A stretch of DNA of 64,000 bases from Holophagae bacterium (GTDB taxonomy: Bacteria; Acidobacteriota; Holophagae; Acanthopleuribacterales; Acanthopleuribacteraceae): NCBI GenBank assembly GCA_029263455.1, contig JAJCXM010000008.1, positions 868,001 through 932,000 on the forward strand. Reading direction: 5' to 3'. Below are positions 44,233-53,821 of the stretch, one piece after another (positions within the stretch are counted from its first letter, which is position 1; every line of letters starts with the position of its first letter). The notes beneath the pieces were generated by a model. That model was not told the origin of the DNA and made no database searches. It saw only the letters and a program-made list of their open reading frames with translations. A program made the position numbers and the translations under genes.

Positions 44233-45563
44233 TGTTGCACCTATTCGTTTTGCTTGCCAATGTGGACATTACAACCACGGAACCCTACATCGACTATCGT
44301 TCGATGGGAACGCGCGCTGGTATCGTGACAATTAGTGTCAATGGCAATGACTTTAGTGACACGTCAACCGAGAATCCAAAGTATCTGCGTATTCGAATGG
44401 ACAAGGGTACAAGGCTCGCTGAAACGTTAGTTGACCTAGAGGGTTCAGCCACACTAAGCGAACCCATTGATTTGGCGATGCGAATCAGTGGAATGGACCG
44501 TGCCAAAATACGAGCGCCCAGGGATACCGTTCGCATTATTCGCTGGCGGCGCGGTGAAGGCGAATTATGGCTTGAGATACGACACAATTCATCGACCTGG
44601 ATTGAAATAGATGGCGAACTCACGTTTCCAAATACGAATAGTCGCGTTAGTTGGACGATGGGGCGTTCGATAGAGAAAGATCAGGCTGATGTCAAAACAG
44701 ATTACGAAAATGGACGCAGTAACTTACCCGCCAATATGCGTGGAAACGAAGCGCAGCACACGTTTTTCATGCTAGATACCAGCAGGTCCATTCTGGCCGC
44801 TGAGGGATTAAACCGAGCGCAGGAATTTGATTGTGACTTTTTTGTTGGTTCCAGGTTGGTGCGTACCGCATTGAGTCCAGCGGGTATTCGGATCGGGCAG
44901 CAAACCAATGCAAATTTTGGCAGTTACTATTTTGGGGTCGGGATGGAGAAATTACCCGTTGCAACCATTCAGACTCTAGCAAGCCCGCTCGACTTAAGAA
45001 TTGACGCCTACAACCGCTGGCCTGATAGTCGCCCCGTGACGTTAGAAGCGCACACCCTAGAGGGTGAAGTCAGCGACGTTTTCATCCGCGTTGCCAAGCC
45101 AGGCTTTAATCAATTTGATATATTGAATGCAGAGGGTACGGGGTTTGCAGCCGTTGTCGTTCGTGAAGCTGAATACTTGGAAGTTGGCGGTTATGTGTCC
45201 AGCAAGAGCGGTCATCGATTTCAACTGATTCCGCCTTTGCATGCGACGCAAATGAGATTTCCGCTAACAGGTTCAGTTGAGAGCCAATTATGGTTATCAG
45301 TCTTTAATTCAAATGAGGAGACCAGCCATGTCGACCTGATCATTGTCGATCAGCAAGGCCATGAGACAGTCGTTGACAGGTTAGAGCTTGAGCCGACAAT
45401 GTCGGATCGGCGGCACATGACTCCACACCTGGATCTGAACGTCACCCAAAACCTGGTCGTTCGCAGTGATCAGCCCGTTCATGTGAACCTGACCAACCAG
45501 GCAATTTCAAACGAGAATCAATTCTGGTTACAGTCGATTTCAGGGAAATCCATCGATCGATGA
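44232..45563 (+). CDS. Secreted hypothetical protein paired with the LRR gene
   Basis: 443 residues from ATG 44232, overlapping the previous stop by one base. A short N-terminal hydrophobic stretch (MLHLFVLLANV) may be a signal. The rest is rich in short beta strands. Segments such as LWLSVFNSNEETSHVDLIIV near the C-terminus have the same look as the N-terminal domain of the LRR protein (MSLFISNPNNSPARVTIQP), so the two may share a repeated beta-sandwich module. No enzymatic motif was seen. It is convergent with the TonB receptor gene. Confidence 0.55.
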   Translation: MLHLFVLLANVDITTTEPYIDYRSMGTRAGIVTISVNGNDFSDTSTENPKYLRIRMDKGTRLAETLVDLEGSATLSEPIDLAMRISGMDRAKIRAPRDTVRIIRWRRGEGELWLEIRHNSSTWIEIDGELTFPNTNSRVSWTMGRSIEKDQADVKTDYENGRSNLPANMRGNEAQHTFFMLDTSRSILAAEGLNRAQEFDCDFFVGSRLVRTALSPAGIRIGQQTNANFGSYYFGVGMEKLPVATIQTLASPLDLRIDAYNRWPDSRPVTLEAHTLEGEVSDVFIRVAKPGFNQFDILNAEGTGFAAVVVREAEYLEVGGYVSSKSGHRFQLIPPLHATQMRFPLTGSVESQLWLSVFNSNEETSHVDLIIVDQQGHETVVDRLELEPTMSDRRHMTPHLDLNVTQNLVVRSDQPVHVNLTNQAISNENQFWLQSISGKSIDR

Positions 45564-45610
45564 TCGAATGTTATGACTCGGATTATTTTGGGCGGAATCG
45601 ACTTGTGTGC

Positions 45611-47944
45611 TCAAAACGTCCAGGTCATACCGAAAGTCGGTAGGATAGGTAGGAAGTCCGACGTGTCACGGTCCACTATCAACTCGCCATTGATGTCTTC
45701 ATACACCTCGTAATCGTAACCCTTGATGTTTTCGCGGTTGAGCAGATTGTGTACATCCAAGTACCATTCGAAGCCGCCTCTTTTGGTGGCCTTAGCGCGT
45801 TTAACCAGTCTCAGGTCAATGCGATGGTACGCCGGAAAGGCCTCACTATTGATTGGGCCCGTGATCAGTAGGAATTCCGACGATGAACCTGCCGGTGCGT
45901 GCTCAACCCCGACTACCGGAGTCGTCCTCCAGCCGGTGTGGTAGCGCCAACTGACGTTTAAATGTAGTCGCTGTGTCCATTGGTAATTGAAGCTCAGGTT
46001 GGCGGCGTGTTTTTGGTCCCAACTGCGCAGGACCTTCGCGCCATCAATCTCGTCTTCGGCTTTAGAGTGTGTATAGTTGGCGATCCAACCCCAATTGTCG
46101 AATTCTTGACGGACCACCAAGTCCACGCCAGCTACTTCAGCGCGCTCGGCATTCACCAAGTAGCGGTCGTCAGATAATTCGGGAAAGGCTTCGAGCGCTT
46201 GGAACAAGTTTTCGTAACGGGGTCGCAAGTCGCGCAGTGCCTTATGAAACGCTTCAATACGGACGTTGGTGCGGCCGCTGAACGCGTGTTCGTATCCAAG
46301 TAGGCTATGTGTCGATCGCTCCGCGTTTTGAAAGGAGTTTACGCCGTCTTCAATCTGTAGTTCTTGAATGCGGCTGGCCTGATGGTATTCGCCCCACGCT
46401 GCGCGCCACACATGTCCTTGCTTGGTTGTGTATGCGGCATTTAAGCGTGGACTTACTTGGTTTTCGTCTGTCAGCGACTGACTGTCGTAACGAAGGCCCA
46501 GATCCATTACTAAGGACGAGCCCACTCGAACGCGATCGCTCATGTATGCGCTTAGCTCATGGCCATCGGGATCCAGCTGCTCGTTCCTGGCGACCGAAGG
46601 CTGTGCGCCGAGCACCAAAATGTCATGCTGTGCGGTGGATCGATATTGGTAATCGGATGTCACGTTTTTGGCGTCCCAACCCCACGTGATGTAGTGGCTA
46701 TTGTCAATATCTAAGGCCCAGTCTTGCTTGATCCCTAGATGTTGGTAGCTGCGCGTGTCATCTACCAAAAAAGCGCTGTCATTGTCCGCGCTTTCCGCGT
46801 CCCGCCGATCTTTGAAATCGCTATAGTAAACAATCGTCTCGCTGCTAAGGTTCGCAAGCCAGACTGAACGCCAATTAGCCCACAAATAGGTATTGTCATA
46901 GTTGGTATCGGCGTTCACCTTTTCATCTTCGTCGTCGAATCGTAATTTGAGTTCGTCGCCCGCTAGCAAGAAGTCAAATGAGATGTTGTGTTGTGGGTGA
47001 ATGACGTATCCAATTTTGCCAAAACTGTCCCAATAATTGATTGAGAGTTCTTCGTCCTCGTCTGCGCCGCCGCCAGTTAAATCCAACAAGATATCCAAGT
47101 AGCCACGCCGACCTGAGAATAGATAACTGCCCAGACCATGAGCAAAAACGCCTTGTGTCCGGAAACTGGCATTGCTGAAACTTAAGCCAGCGGTGGATTT
47201 AGTGGACGTCGGCTGTAGGGTTGACATCTCCATAACGCCGCTGAGTGCATTACCGTGTTGGGCCCCATAACCGCCCGTGATGAGGTCAAGACCGCCGATG
47301 GTTTCCGGGTCAATAATACTGAAAACACCGCTGAAGTCCTTGAGATGGAAGGGATCGTGTAGTTCCATGCCATCCATGGTCACTACCAACTCCCGATACT
47401 CGCCACCGCGCACGCCAAAAGAAGCTGAGTAGTCTCCACTGGATGTTCCGGGAAGGTTACTTAGTGCGCGAAACAGATCGTCACCAAAGCGAGGGCTATT
47501 CTGGATTTCTTCGCGGGTGACACTATGAACAGTTTCTCCAGTTTCGCGGATAAATGAATAGTGGCTCGGGGAAACAACCATGTGTTCCAACAATTGCTGG
47601 GTGGGTTGGAGATCAATCGTGATAGGTTCGCTTCCAGGTCCATATTCGAATTCGACGGTTGCTGACTGATAACCTGCAGCTTCAACGGCAATTGAATAAT
47701 GTCCCGCCTCAAGGTTTTTTAGCGAAAACTTACCGCTCTTCTCAAGTTTCTTGCTGCCATCAGGGCCTTTAAGCTCAAGAAACACCAACGGCAATGCTGT
47801 TTGAGTTTGACTATCCATCACCGAGATTTGTAGATCAGTCGATTGTGCTGCCAATGTCTGTATGCTGGTAAAAATCAAAATGTGCAAAAAGAACAAGCCT
47901 CCGTTGCTTGCGAATCTTGTTCTGGTTCCATGTTGGTCAATCAT
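45611..47944 (-). CDS. TonB-dependent outer-membrane receptor
   Basis: 777 residues. A signal peptide is followed by a carboxypeptidase-regulatory-like beta-sandwich (about 38-112: DLQISVMDSQTQTALPLVFLEL) and a plug domain (about 125-235: REEIQNSPRFGDDLFRALSN, FGVRGGEYRELVVTMDGMEL). The remaining residues form a beta-barrel that ends in Phe (GMTWTF), as expected for outer-membrane insertion. It imports a bulky substrate with TonB energy; the substrate is unknown. It is a paralogue of the next gene: both contain an H-TGWRTT motif near the C-terminus. AGGAG lies 10 bases before the start. Confidence 0.88.
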   Translation of the reverse strand: MIDQHGTRTRFASNGGLFFLHILIFTSIQTLAAQSTDLQISVMDSQTQTALPLVFLELKGPDGSKKLEKSGKFSLKNLEAGHYSIAVEAAGYQSATVEFEYGPGSEPITIDLQPTQQLLEHMVVSPSHYSFIRETGETVHSVTREEIQNSPRFGDDLFRALSNLPGTSSGDYSASFGVRGGEYRELVVTMDGMELHDPFHLKDFSGVFSIIDPETIGGLDLITGGYGAQHGNALSGVMEMSTLQPTSTKSTAGLSFSNASFRTQGVFAHGLGSYLFSGRRGYLDILLDLTGGGADEDEELSINYWDSFGKIGYVIHPQHNISFDFLLAGDELKLRFDDEDEKVNADTNYDNTYLWANWRSVWLANLSSETIVYYSDFKDRRDAESADNDSAFLVDDTRSYQHLGIKQDWALDIDNSHYITWGWDAKNVTSDYQYRSTAQHDILVLGAQPSVARNEQLDPDGHELSAYMSDRVRVGSSLVMDLGLRYDSQSLTDENQVSPRLNAAYTTKQGHVWRAAWGEYHQASRIQELQIEDGVNSFQNAERSTHSLLGYEHAFSGRTNVRIEAFHKALRDLRPRYENLFQALEAFPELSDDRYLVNAERAEVAGVDLVVRQEFDNWGWIANYTHSKAEDEIDGAKVLRSWDQKHAANLSFNYQWTQRLHLNVSWRYHTGWRTTPVVGVEHAPAGSSSEFLLITGPINSEAFPAYHRIDLRLVKRAKATKRGGFEWYLDVHNLLNRENIKGYDYEVYEDINGELIVDRDTSDFLPILPTFGMTWTF

Positions 47945-48151
47945 GTAATTGAATCTCCTGTGTTTGGAAAGAGCGGGCAGGATAGTGACGAGCTAGTTTG
48001 CCCATTTGACATCAAAACGTTTGAATGACGATTTACCCCTATTAATTGTCTTCAACTTTCCTGGTAACTCGCTGGCTAACAAAGCCTCAGCGGCTGATCA
48101 AACGGGCAAATAGCGATTTGTCGACCCGAAGATTCTTACTGGCTTAGCGCC

Positions 48152-50719
48152 CTAAAAAATAAGTTTGAAACCCAATGACGGAGTGCGTTCGATCCATGTA
48201 CTTCGGTCGAAAACCAAACGAAACTGACCGGACTCAATTGGGACAAGGTAGGGACTACCTGTTGAACTTATGTTGGCCTTGTTATACGCGTTAATGATTT
48301 CGAGATAGACGGACAAAGACTTGCCTTTGCGCAGCTCAAATTGGCGCCGGATTCTTACGTCCATACGGTGGTAGTCCGGGAATTTCTCGCCAAAATAGGG
48401 ACCAACTACAGGATTAGCCTCAACGCTGCCATCAGGCTGGATGCTTTCCTGCACGTCGACGTCGGTTGTTCGCCAACCTGTGTGCCAGAACCAAGCCATT
48501 CCGGTGTGCCAACGCTGCCCTCGCCGATAATTGAGGGACAGCTTAAATGCGTGACGTTGGTCCCAGGGTAAGGGGATGATTTCTTGATCGACTTCGGCTT
48601 CGGCCGTCGAGTAAACGTAATTGGCCATCCATGAGAGATTGGTACCAGCTCTTTGGATCAGCAATTCAATGCCACGACTATTTGTCTTCTCAAAGTCGAG
48701 ACCGACACGATCAGGGAACAACTGGCCAGCCAAAGTGAAGCGGTTCACGAAGTTGAAATAGCGAGGGTATTGATGCGTGATTTCTTGTTGATAGATAGCA
48801 AGGCTAAGTCGTACTTCGTTATGCAAGAGCTGTTGGAAGCTGAAATCTATTTTTTCCGCGTGTTCGGCTTTGGTGTAATCAACCTCACCATCACCAATTT
48901 GCAGGTCGCCCAATTCTTGTGCTTGATGAAAAATGCCCCAGCCCATTTTCAATTCGCTGGTTGGAGTTGGGGAGAAAACGACGTGTGCTCTTGGACTCCA
49001 CTGTGAGTCATTGGTATGAGATTGGCGATCGCTTCGCAAACCGAGCTCAGCCACAAAACGGCGGCTAAATCTAATGCGATCGGCCGCATAAAAACCAATT
49101 TCAGTGCTTGATGTTCTGTTTTCGTAGCTGATGCTGCTGTCAATGCTACCCAAAAAGGTTTGCCCATTTCTTTGATGACGGTAGTCAATAGTTGCGTCAG
49201 CCTCGCGCCAACTAAAGCCCCATTTCAGAAAGTGAGTTGAGTTCAAGCTATATGACCAATCCTGACGGAGCCGAATATTCGAAAATGAACGCTGGTCGGC
49301 GTATTCGTACTGGATAGAGTTGAAATTATCTTCCGTGTAGGTGTCAAACGAGTTGGCGCTAGTACTGACAGTGGTTACGCTAGATAGGTCAGGTGTCCAA
49401 ATTGACGCAAGTCGCAGCCAGGTCTGATAACTGCTTCCTTGCATGCTTATTTGCTCAAACTCGTCGCGGTTTCCTAAGAATCTTGGTTCGTGAATATCTA
49501 ATTTGCTTTGCGTCCAGAGGTAGGCGGCCGTCAAAACATGGCCCGCAAATACATATTGGATTCTGCCCAGAACATCATCAAAATTGATATCGTTTGTAGA
49601 GCCGTTTTGATTGTCGTCAAAGCCAAAAATAATGTCCAAAAACCCGTGGCGCGCGGACAAAGAATAGTTTCCTAGGTCATCGTCAAACGTGCCCTCAGTT
49701 CTGAATTTCATACTTAAGAAATTAGACTCAAATGTTGATCGTCGACCGACATCCGCTGAAGCAGTTTCGAACTTTAATGCACCGCCCATTTTGTTTCCGA
49801 ACTCGACTGGGAAAACACCAGAAAGCAGCTCGATTTGTTTTAGTGAATCCGAATGGATTACGCTGAACAGGCCCAATTCTCCGGCCGAGAAGTGTAGTGG
49901 CGCACTCAATTCGATGCCGTCGATCATGACCAACACATCTTGACCGTCGCCGCCGCGAATACGCACTTCCGAATAGATGTCCGATCCGCTGACGCCAGGT
50001 AGATTTTCGGGGAGTTTAAGGACGTCGCCGCGGAGGTTGGGCGTCTGAGCAATCTCTTCACGGCTCATTATTAGAGGCACGCCGGAGACACTGCCTAACA
50101 GCGCGTGGCGGTTGGTTGTGACCACAACGTTGGCAAGCGGAATTTCAAGCGCTGACACTGGCTGCCAATTAATCGTTAATCTGGTCACTGAATTCGGTTG
50201 GATTTCAACCGCCGTCCAGTCCATGGCTGGCTGTTGGAAAGGGGTCGCCCGTATGTAATAGAGTCCAGGCAACAATTCACCAAAAGCAAATGAACCGTTC
50301 ATGTCGATCACTTGTCGATAGCGGTTCTGGCCTGGTTTTGAATCTGAGCTTTGGGCGAATTCGATCAAAAACTTAAGGCTCGGTTTGTTGTTGTCTTGGA
50401 CTACTCGTCCTTCGACCGAGCCGTTGACGTCCGATTGGCGTGCGATGACGTATTGATTACCAACTCGTTTCCATTCAAAAGGCGTTCCGTTAGTAATTTT
50501 GTTCAAGGCTTCTTCGGGCTGGCACGAGTCACACTTGGTAGTAATGTAAATGGACTCTTCCAGGCTGGCTGGGTACACAATAGGCATCTGGTATTTATCC
50601 ACCAACAGGCTTAGCACGGTATTCATGTCTTTATTCACAAAATTGAAGCGCAAGGGCTGGGCTTGAACAGGGAGTAAACAAAGGGTTACTAGGAATGGCA
50701 AATAATTGAGTCGATGCAT
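48152..50719 (-). CDS. TonB-dependent receptor with N-terminal STN domain
   Basis: 855 residues. After the signal peptide, residues about 22-95 form an STN domain (FNFVNKDMNTVLSLLVDKYQ, then IYITTKCDSCQPEEALNKIT), as in receptors that also signal. A carboxypeptidase-like domain, a plug (SGSDIYSEVRIRGGDGQDVL) and a barrel ending in SLGFKLIF follow. The STN domain often talks to a FecR-type anti-sigma factor, but no FecIR pair is adjacent; the ECF module is about 12 kb away. GGAGGGG lies nine bases before the ATG. It lies upstream of the other receptor on the same strand, separated by about 200 bases. Confidence 0.88.
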   Translation of the reverse strand: MHRLNYLPFLVTLCLLPVQAQPLRFNFVNKDMNTVLSLLVDKYQMPIVYPASLEESIYITTKCDSCQPEEALNKITNGTPFEWKRVGNQYVIARQSDVNGSVEGRVVQDNNKPSLKFLIEFAQSSDSKPGQNRYRQVIDMNGSFAFGELLPGLYYIRATPFQQPAMDWTAVEIQPNSVTRLTINWQPVSALEIPLANVVVTTNRHALLGSVSGVPLIMSREEIAQTPNLRGDVLKLPENLPGVSGSDIYSEVRIRGGDGQDVLVMIDGIELSAPLHFSAGELGLFSVIHSDSLKQIELLSGVFPVEFGNKMGGALKFETASADVGRRSTFESNFLSMKFRTEGTFDDDLGNYSLSARHGFLDIIFGFDDNQNGSTNDINFDDVLGRIQYVFAGHVLTAAYLWTQSKLDIHEPRFLGNRDEFEQISMQGSSYQTWLRLASIWTPDLSSVTTVSTSANSFDTYTEDNFNSIQYEYADQRSFSNIRLRQDWSYSLNSTHFLKWGFSWREADATIDYRHQRNGQTFLGSIDSSISYENRTSSTEIGFYAADRIRFSRRFVAELGLRSDRQSHTNDSQWSPRAHVVFSPTPTSELKMGWGIFHQAQELGDLQIGDGEVDYTKAEHAEKIDFSFQQLLHNEVRLSLAIYQQEITHQYPRYFNFVNRFTLAGQLFPDRVGLDFEKTNSRGIELLIQRAGTNLSWMANYVYSTAEAEVDQEIIPLPWDQRHAFKLSLNYRRGQRWHTGMAWFWHTGWRTTDVDVQESIQPDGSVEANPVVGPYFGEKFPDYHRMDVRIRRQFELRKGKSLSVYLEIINAYNKANISSTGSPYLVPIESGQFRLVFDRSTWIERTPSLGFKLIF

Positions 50720-50941
50720 GAAGCGTGTCCCCTCCGAGGAACAGTGTCATATCTTTTGAATCAAGTCGAGTGTAACCCTTTTGTTTTTCCGGATGTAATT
50801 ACGAACGCAGGATTCAACCGCTATATCCTGTTTTATCAGGACACGTGGACTCAACGCGATTGACACTAACCTCTTGGCTAGCTGCATTTACTAAGGATTA
50901 TTGCTTTAAAGGACTCCAAATATTCGAGGCGGGCAGGGATG

Positions 50942-51562
50942 TCAACACACTTTTGGAGTAGAATTCCGGTCTCTTTGGCTGCGTCGGCCAACTGCGAGCA
51001 CGACAGCCATCGAACCTTTTTTTGTCGACATGTGAAAGGATTCCCCGATACTGAGGCTGGCCAATCCTGCCTCAGCAAATGCAGATTGAATGCGGTCGAT
51101 AGGCATATCGTTTAACCAATCCCACTGGGTAAACAGGCCAGATGGCTTGAGAAGAGACGATAACGCTTGAAGTGTGGAAGGGTAGTCGGGTAAAAAGCCG
51201 CACACTGAAGAACATGTGATTAGATCGAATTTCCGAGATAATTGCGGGGTAGTAGTCTCACTAGCGGAATCGATTGAAGCAACCAGCGTGTCTATATTGG
51301 TGATTTTCTGATCTCTTATTTTACCGCGTAAGACGTCAATCATCGCTTCTGATGTGTCGATGGCCAAGACATGGGCACAATGCCGAGCCAGCTTTTCCGT
51401 CAGAAGCCCGGTGCCGCACCCAAAATCCAATACTTGGCATCGAGTAAGAGCAGGAATCCATGTCGATGTCTTGTCTTGCAATGAGCTGAATACCCGCTCC
51501 GAATAGAGCTGAGTTTCATCGTTGTCCCACTCGTTGGCAAACGCGTCCCATTCGTTCTTCAT
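50942..51562 (-). CDS. Class I SAM-dependent methyltransferase
   Basis: 206 residues. The SAM site is VLDFGCGTGLLTEKLARH with an acidic end of strand 2 (VLAIDTSEAMIDVL). The sequence begins MKNEWDAFANEWD and includes the family's VCGFLPDYPSTLQALSSLLKPSG. The substrate is unknown. The extreme C-terminus (GRRSQRDRNSTPKVC) departs from the usual AVGK-type ending. An overlapping frame at 50878-51078 gives a protein-like tail (TGILLQKCVDIPARLEYLES), which could mean a frameshift near the 3' end, but the enzyme core is complete. Confidence 0.82.
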   Translation of the reverse strand: MKNEWDAFANEWDNDETQLYSERVFSSLQDKTSTWIPALTRCQVLDFGCGTGLLTEKLARHCAHVLAIDTSEAMIDVLRGKIRDQKITNIDTLVASIDSASETTTPQLSRKFDLITCSSVCGFLPDYPSTLQALSSLLKPSGLFTQWDWLNDMPIDRIQSAFAEAGLASLSIGESFHMSTKKGSMAVVLAVGRRSQRDRNSTPKVC

Positions 51563-51730
51563 TGCGACAGAATAACACCCCTATCGAAGGGCCGACAGTC
51601 ATCCGATTGGTCCAGGTTTATATGCAGGCTAGTGGCACGCAGTTTGAGGCGAACAGACCAAGGTCCTTTATTCGATTATCACGCTCGCGAACGCTTGGCG
51701 CATATTTTGGGTGCCTACAAGGTTGTTTTA

Positions 51731-52342
51731 CTAGAGTCCGAATCTAGCGTTAGATTTCACAAAATGATTCTTGAGACCCTCTTGACTAAATGGCGTTGGC
51801 TCCTGGTCTTTGCCCGCCCAGCTGGTTCGGCCCGGGGCGAAGAAGTCGCCACCGTAGACGTGAATGGCAGCCGTTAATCTTGGAGTGGGATTGACGACGG
51901 AGTGTATGGCATCATGGTCGAGCGAAGTAACTTCACCTGCACCATAGGATCCAGCTCCGACTGGCTCAATCGCCGATTCAGAGCGTTTCCAAAAAATATT
52001 GTCCTCACGTCCTTCATAAACGCCGATGCTGGCCCACATATTATGGTCGTGCGGCCGCAATACCATCAGCGGGGCCCAAGTAATATTTAGGATGGTGAGT
52101 TCAGAAGTATTGTAAAGAACTCGAATTCCGCCCTTTGTGGGTTCGCCTAGCCTGTTGAGCAGATCTCTTGGGTCCGAGGTTAACCTTTTTAATGTCTCTT
52201 CGACGCTTTTTTGGCCTTCACTATAAGCCTGCTTTAGGGCCTCGATCATCGGAGTCACTTCGTCATTGATTGAAGCAAAAACGCCTGGGGCAATCATGAT
52301 GGCACCTGCTGTCGCTAGAAATTCACGTCGAGAAACAGTCAT
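51731..52342 (-). CDS. Tat-exported cupin, cysteine-dioxygenase-like
   Basis: 203 residues. The N-terminus SRREFLATAGAIMIAPG is a twin-arginine signal. The cupin domain has probable iron ligands H98 and H100 in RPHDHNMWASIGVYEGRED and H161 in AIHVYGGDFF. The H-x-H with a later His is the three-His site of cysteine and 3-mercaptopropionate dioxygenases. A periplasmic location is unusual for these enzymes, which are normally cytoplasmic, and suggests a different thiol or other substrate. GAGGG lies just before ATG 52342. There is no operon partner. Confidence 0.75.
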   Translation of the reverse strand: MTVSRREFLATAGAIMIAPGVFASINDEVTPMIEALKQAYSEGQKSVEETLKRLTSDPRDLLNRLGEPTKGGIRVLYNTSELTILNITWAPLMVLRPHDHNMWASIGVYEGREDNIFWKRSESAIEPVGAGSYGAGEVTSLDHDAIHSVVNPTPRLTAAIHVYGGDFFAPGRTSWAGKDQEPTPFSQEGLKNHFVKSNARFGL

Positions 52343-52546
52343 GTAACCCTCACTTAGTATTGAAGATCTGGTGCTTCGAGAACACAGTTTGGTACACCAG
52401 TATTCCTACAAGATCATTATTTTGAAGTCTTAAGCGCCATTATACACCTCAACAATACCGCTATCATTATCGGCATCAACAAGCGCAAACGCAATCAGCT
52501 GTCCATTAATGTTATGGTTTATGATCCTTAAGGTTCTCGGGAGCGA

Positions 52547-53707
52547 TTGATGAATTACAGGATCTATTTCTGTGCCGCATTCTCTATAGTTTTACTAGTC
52601 AGTTGCAGCAATAACAGCGGTGAGAATCAACAAACATCGAATGGCATCATTACGTTTGGGCGGCAGGAGAAATTCCAACCTCCATCGTGGTCTGGCCCCT
52701 ATTTAGTGGGTAGCACGGCCTTACATATGATTGATGCCAACCGTGGAGAACCACATACGGAAGACCCCAACGATCAGCGAGAGCTCATGGTCCGTCTCTT
52801 TTATCCAACCGCTGGTTCCCCTGATGCGTCCCGACTAGCGGTTGTGACGGAGCGGCGCTGGGAATTCTTGGGACGAGAGCAAGTGATCGACAACCACCGA
52901 CTACGAAAATCTAATTATGAAGGCGTAACCTGGGATGTGCAATTAGATGTAAATCCGCTTAGTTTAGCCGTGCCAGCGCCCCTCCTTGTCTTTTCCCATG
53001 GCTATGGATTCTCAGCAGAACAGCACGTGATCATTGCTGCAGAGTTAGCGAGCCGAGGCTACGTGGTGGCATCAATTACCCATACCTACGGAGCCTATTT
53101 CTCTGAGTTCCCCGACGGGCGCGTGATAGGTTCCATTGATCTACCTCGTGACGATTTAGGCGCCGATCTCATGCTCTGGTCTGATGACCAAGTATTCGTT
53201 TTGGATGAACTTAGTCATGAAAACAGCGATGAAGACGGATTGTTTTTTAGCACATTCGACCTTGATCGAATTGGTGTGCTTGGACATTCATACGGTGGCG
53301 CAGCTGCTTTTCATTCCTGTGTGCAGGATCCACGTGTTGTTGCCGCCATTGACCTGGATGGCACGATCTTTAACAGTGCCGGAAAATTCATCAGTCAACC
53401 TTTCATGTTGATGCAGAGCGGACCTGGCGACAGCTATGAGATATTTGAGCAGGTAGATAATCAAGGTTACGCAGTCGCTTTCGAGAATCGTATCAAGCAC
53501 CACAGTTTCGCGGACTATGTGCTCTTTTGGGCTTGGGATTTTCCTGATCAACAGCCTTTTGGGCCTATGGAAAGTAAGCGCGCATTTGAATTGATCACCG
53601 ATTGTATTGATCTATTCTTTGGCAAATGGTTCTTTGGTGACGAGGCCGCACTGCTTGATGACCCCAGCCAAACACCGGATGATCTACGTATTGAGAGATT
53701 CCCGTAG
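52547..53707 (+). CDS. PAF-acetylhydrolase-like lipoprotein
   Basis: 386 residues. The N-terminus has a lipobox, LLVSC with C20, so the protein is probably membrane-attached. The alpha/beta-hydrolase core has an oxyanion segment LLVFSHGYGFSAEQH, nucleophile S248 in GHSYGGAAAF, an acidic residue in AAIDLDG (D269 or D271) and His in KHHSFADYVLF. This set matches the platelet-activating-factor acetylhydrolase/lipase branch, which hydrolyses short or oxidised acyl esters. GGGAG lies six bases before ATG. The gene stands alone. Confidence 0.82.
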   Translation: MMNYRIYFCAAFSIVLLVSCSNNSGENQQTSNGIITFGRQEKFQPPSWSGPYLVGSTALHMIDANRGEPHTEDPNDQRELMVRLFYPTAGSPDASRLAVVTERRWEFLGREQVIDNHRLRKSNYEGVTWDVQLDVNPLSLAVPAPLLVFSHGYGFSAEQHVIIAAELASRGYVVASITHTYGAYFSEFPDGRVIGSIDLPRDDLGADLMLWSDDQVFVLDELSHENSDEDGLFFSTFDLDRIGVLGHSYGGAAAFHSCVQDPRVVAAIDLDGTIFNSAGKFISQPFMLMQSGPGDSYEIFEQVDNQGYAVAFENRIKHHSFADYVLFWAWDFPDQQPFGPMESKRAFELITDCIDLFFGKWFFGDEAALLDDPSQTPDDLRIERFP

Positions 53708-53712
53708 CCTTA

Positions 53713-53730
53713 CTTGCGCAGCAACGCAAG
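53713..53730 (+). terminator. Hairpin after the hydrolase gene
   Basis: CTTGCG and CGCAAG form a six-base stem with a six-base loop, five bases after the stop codon. No T run follows, so it may be a weak or Rho-assisted terminator. Confidence 0.3.
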
Positions 53731-53821
53731 GACCTACTGTTGACGGCTTATCCCATCCGTCCAACTATCGTATAGCGAGATTGTCTTTGTTCAAGGCATA
53801 AGAGCGAGTTTGACGATGTAT

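Noticed and set aside
46309-46689. Plus-strand frame opposite the TonB receptor
   Set aside because: It has no independent start signal and mirrors conserved barrel codons.
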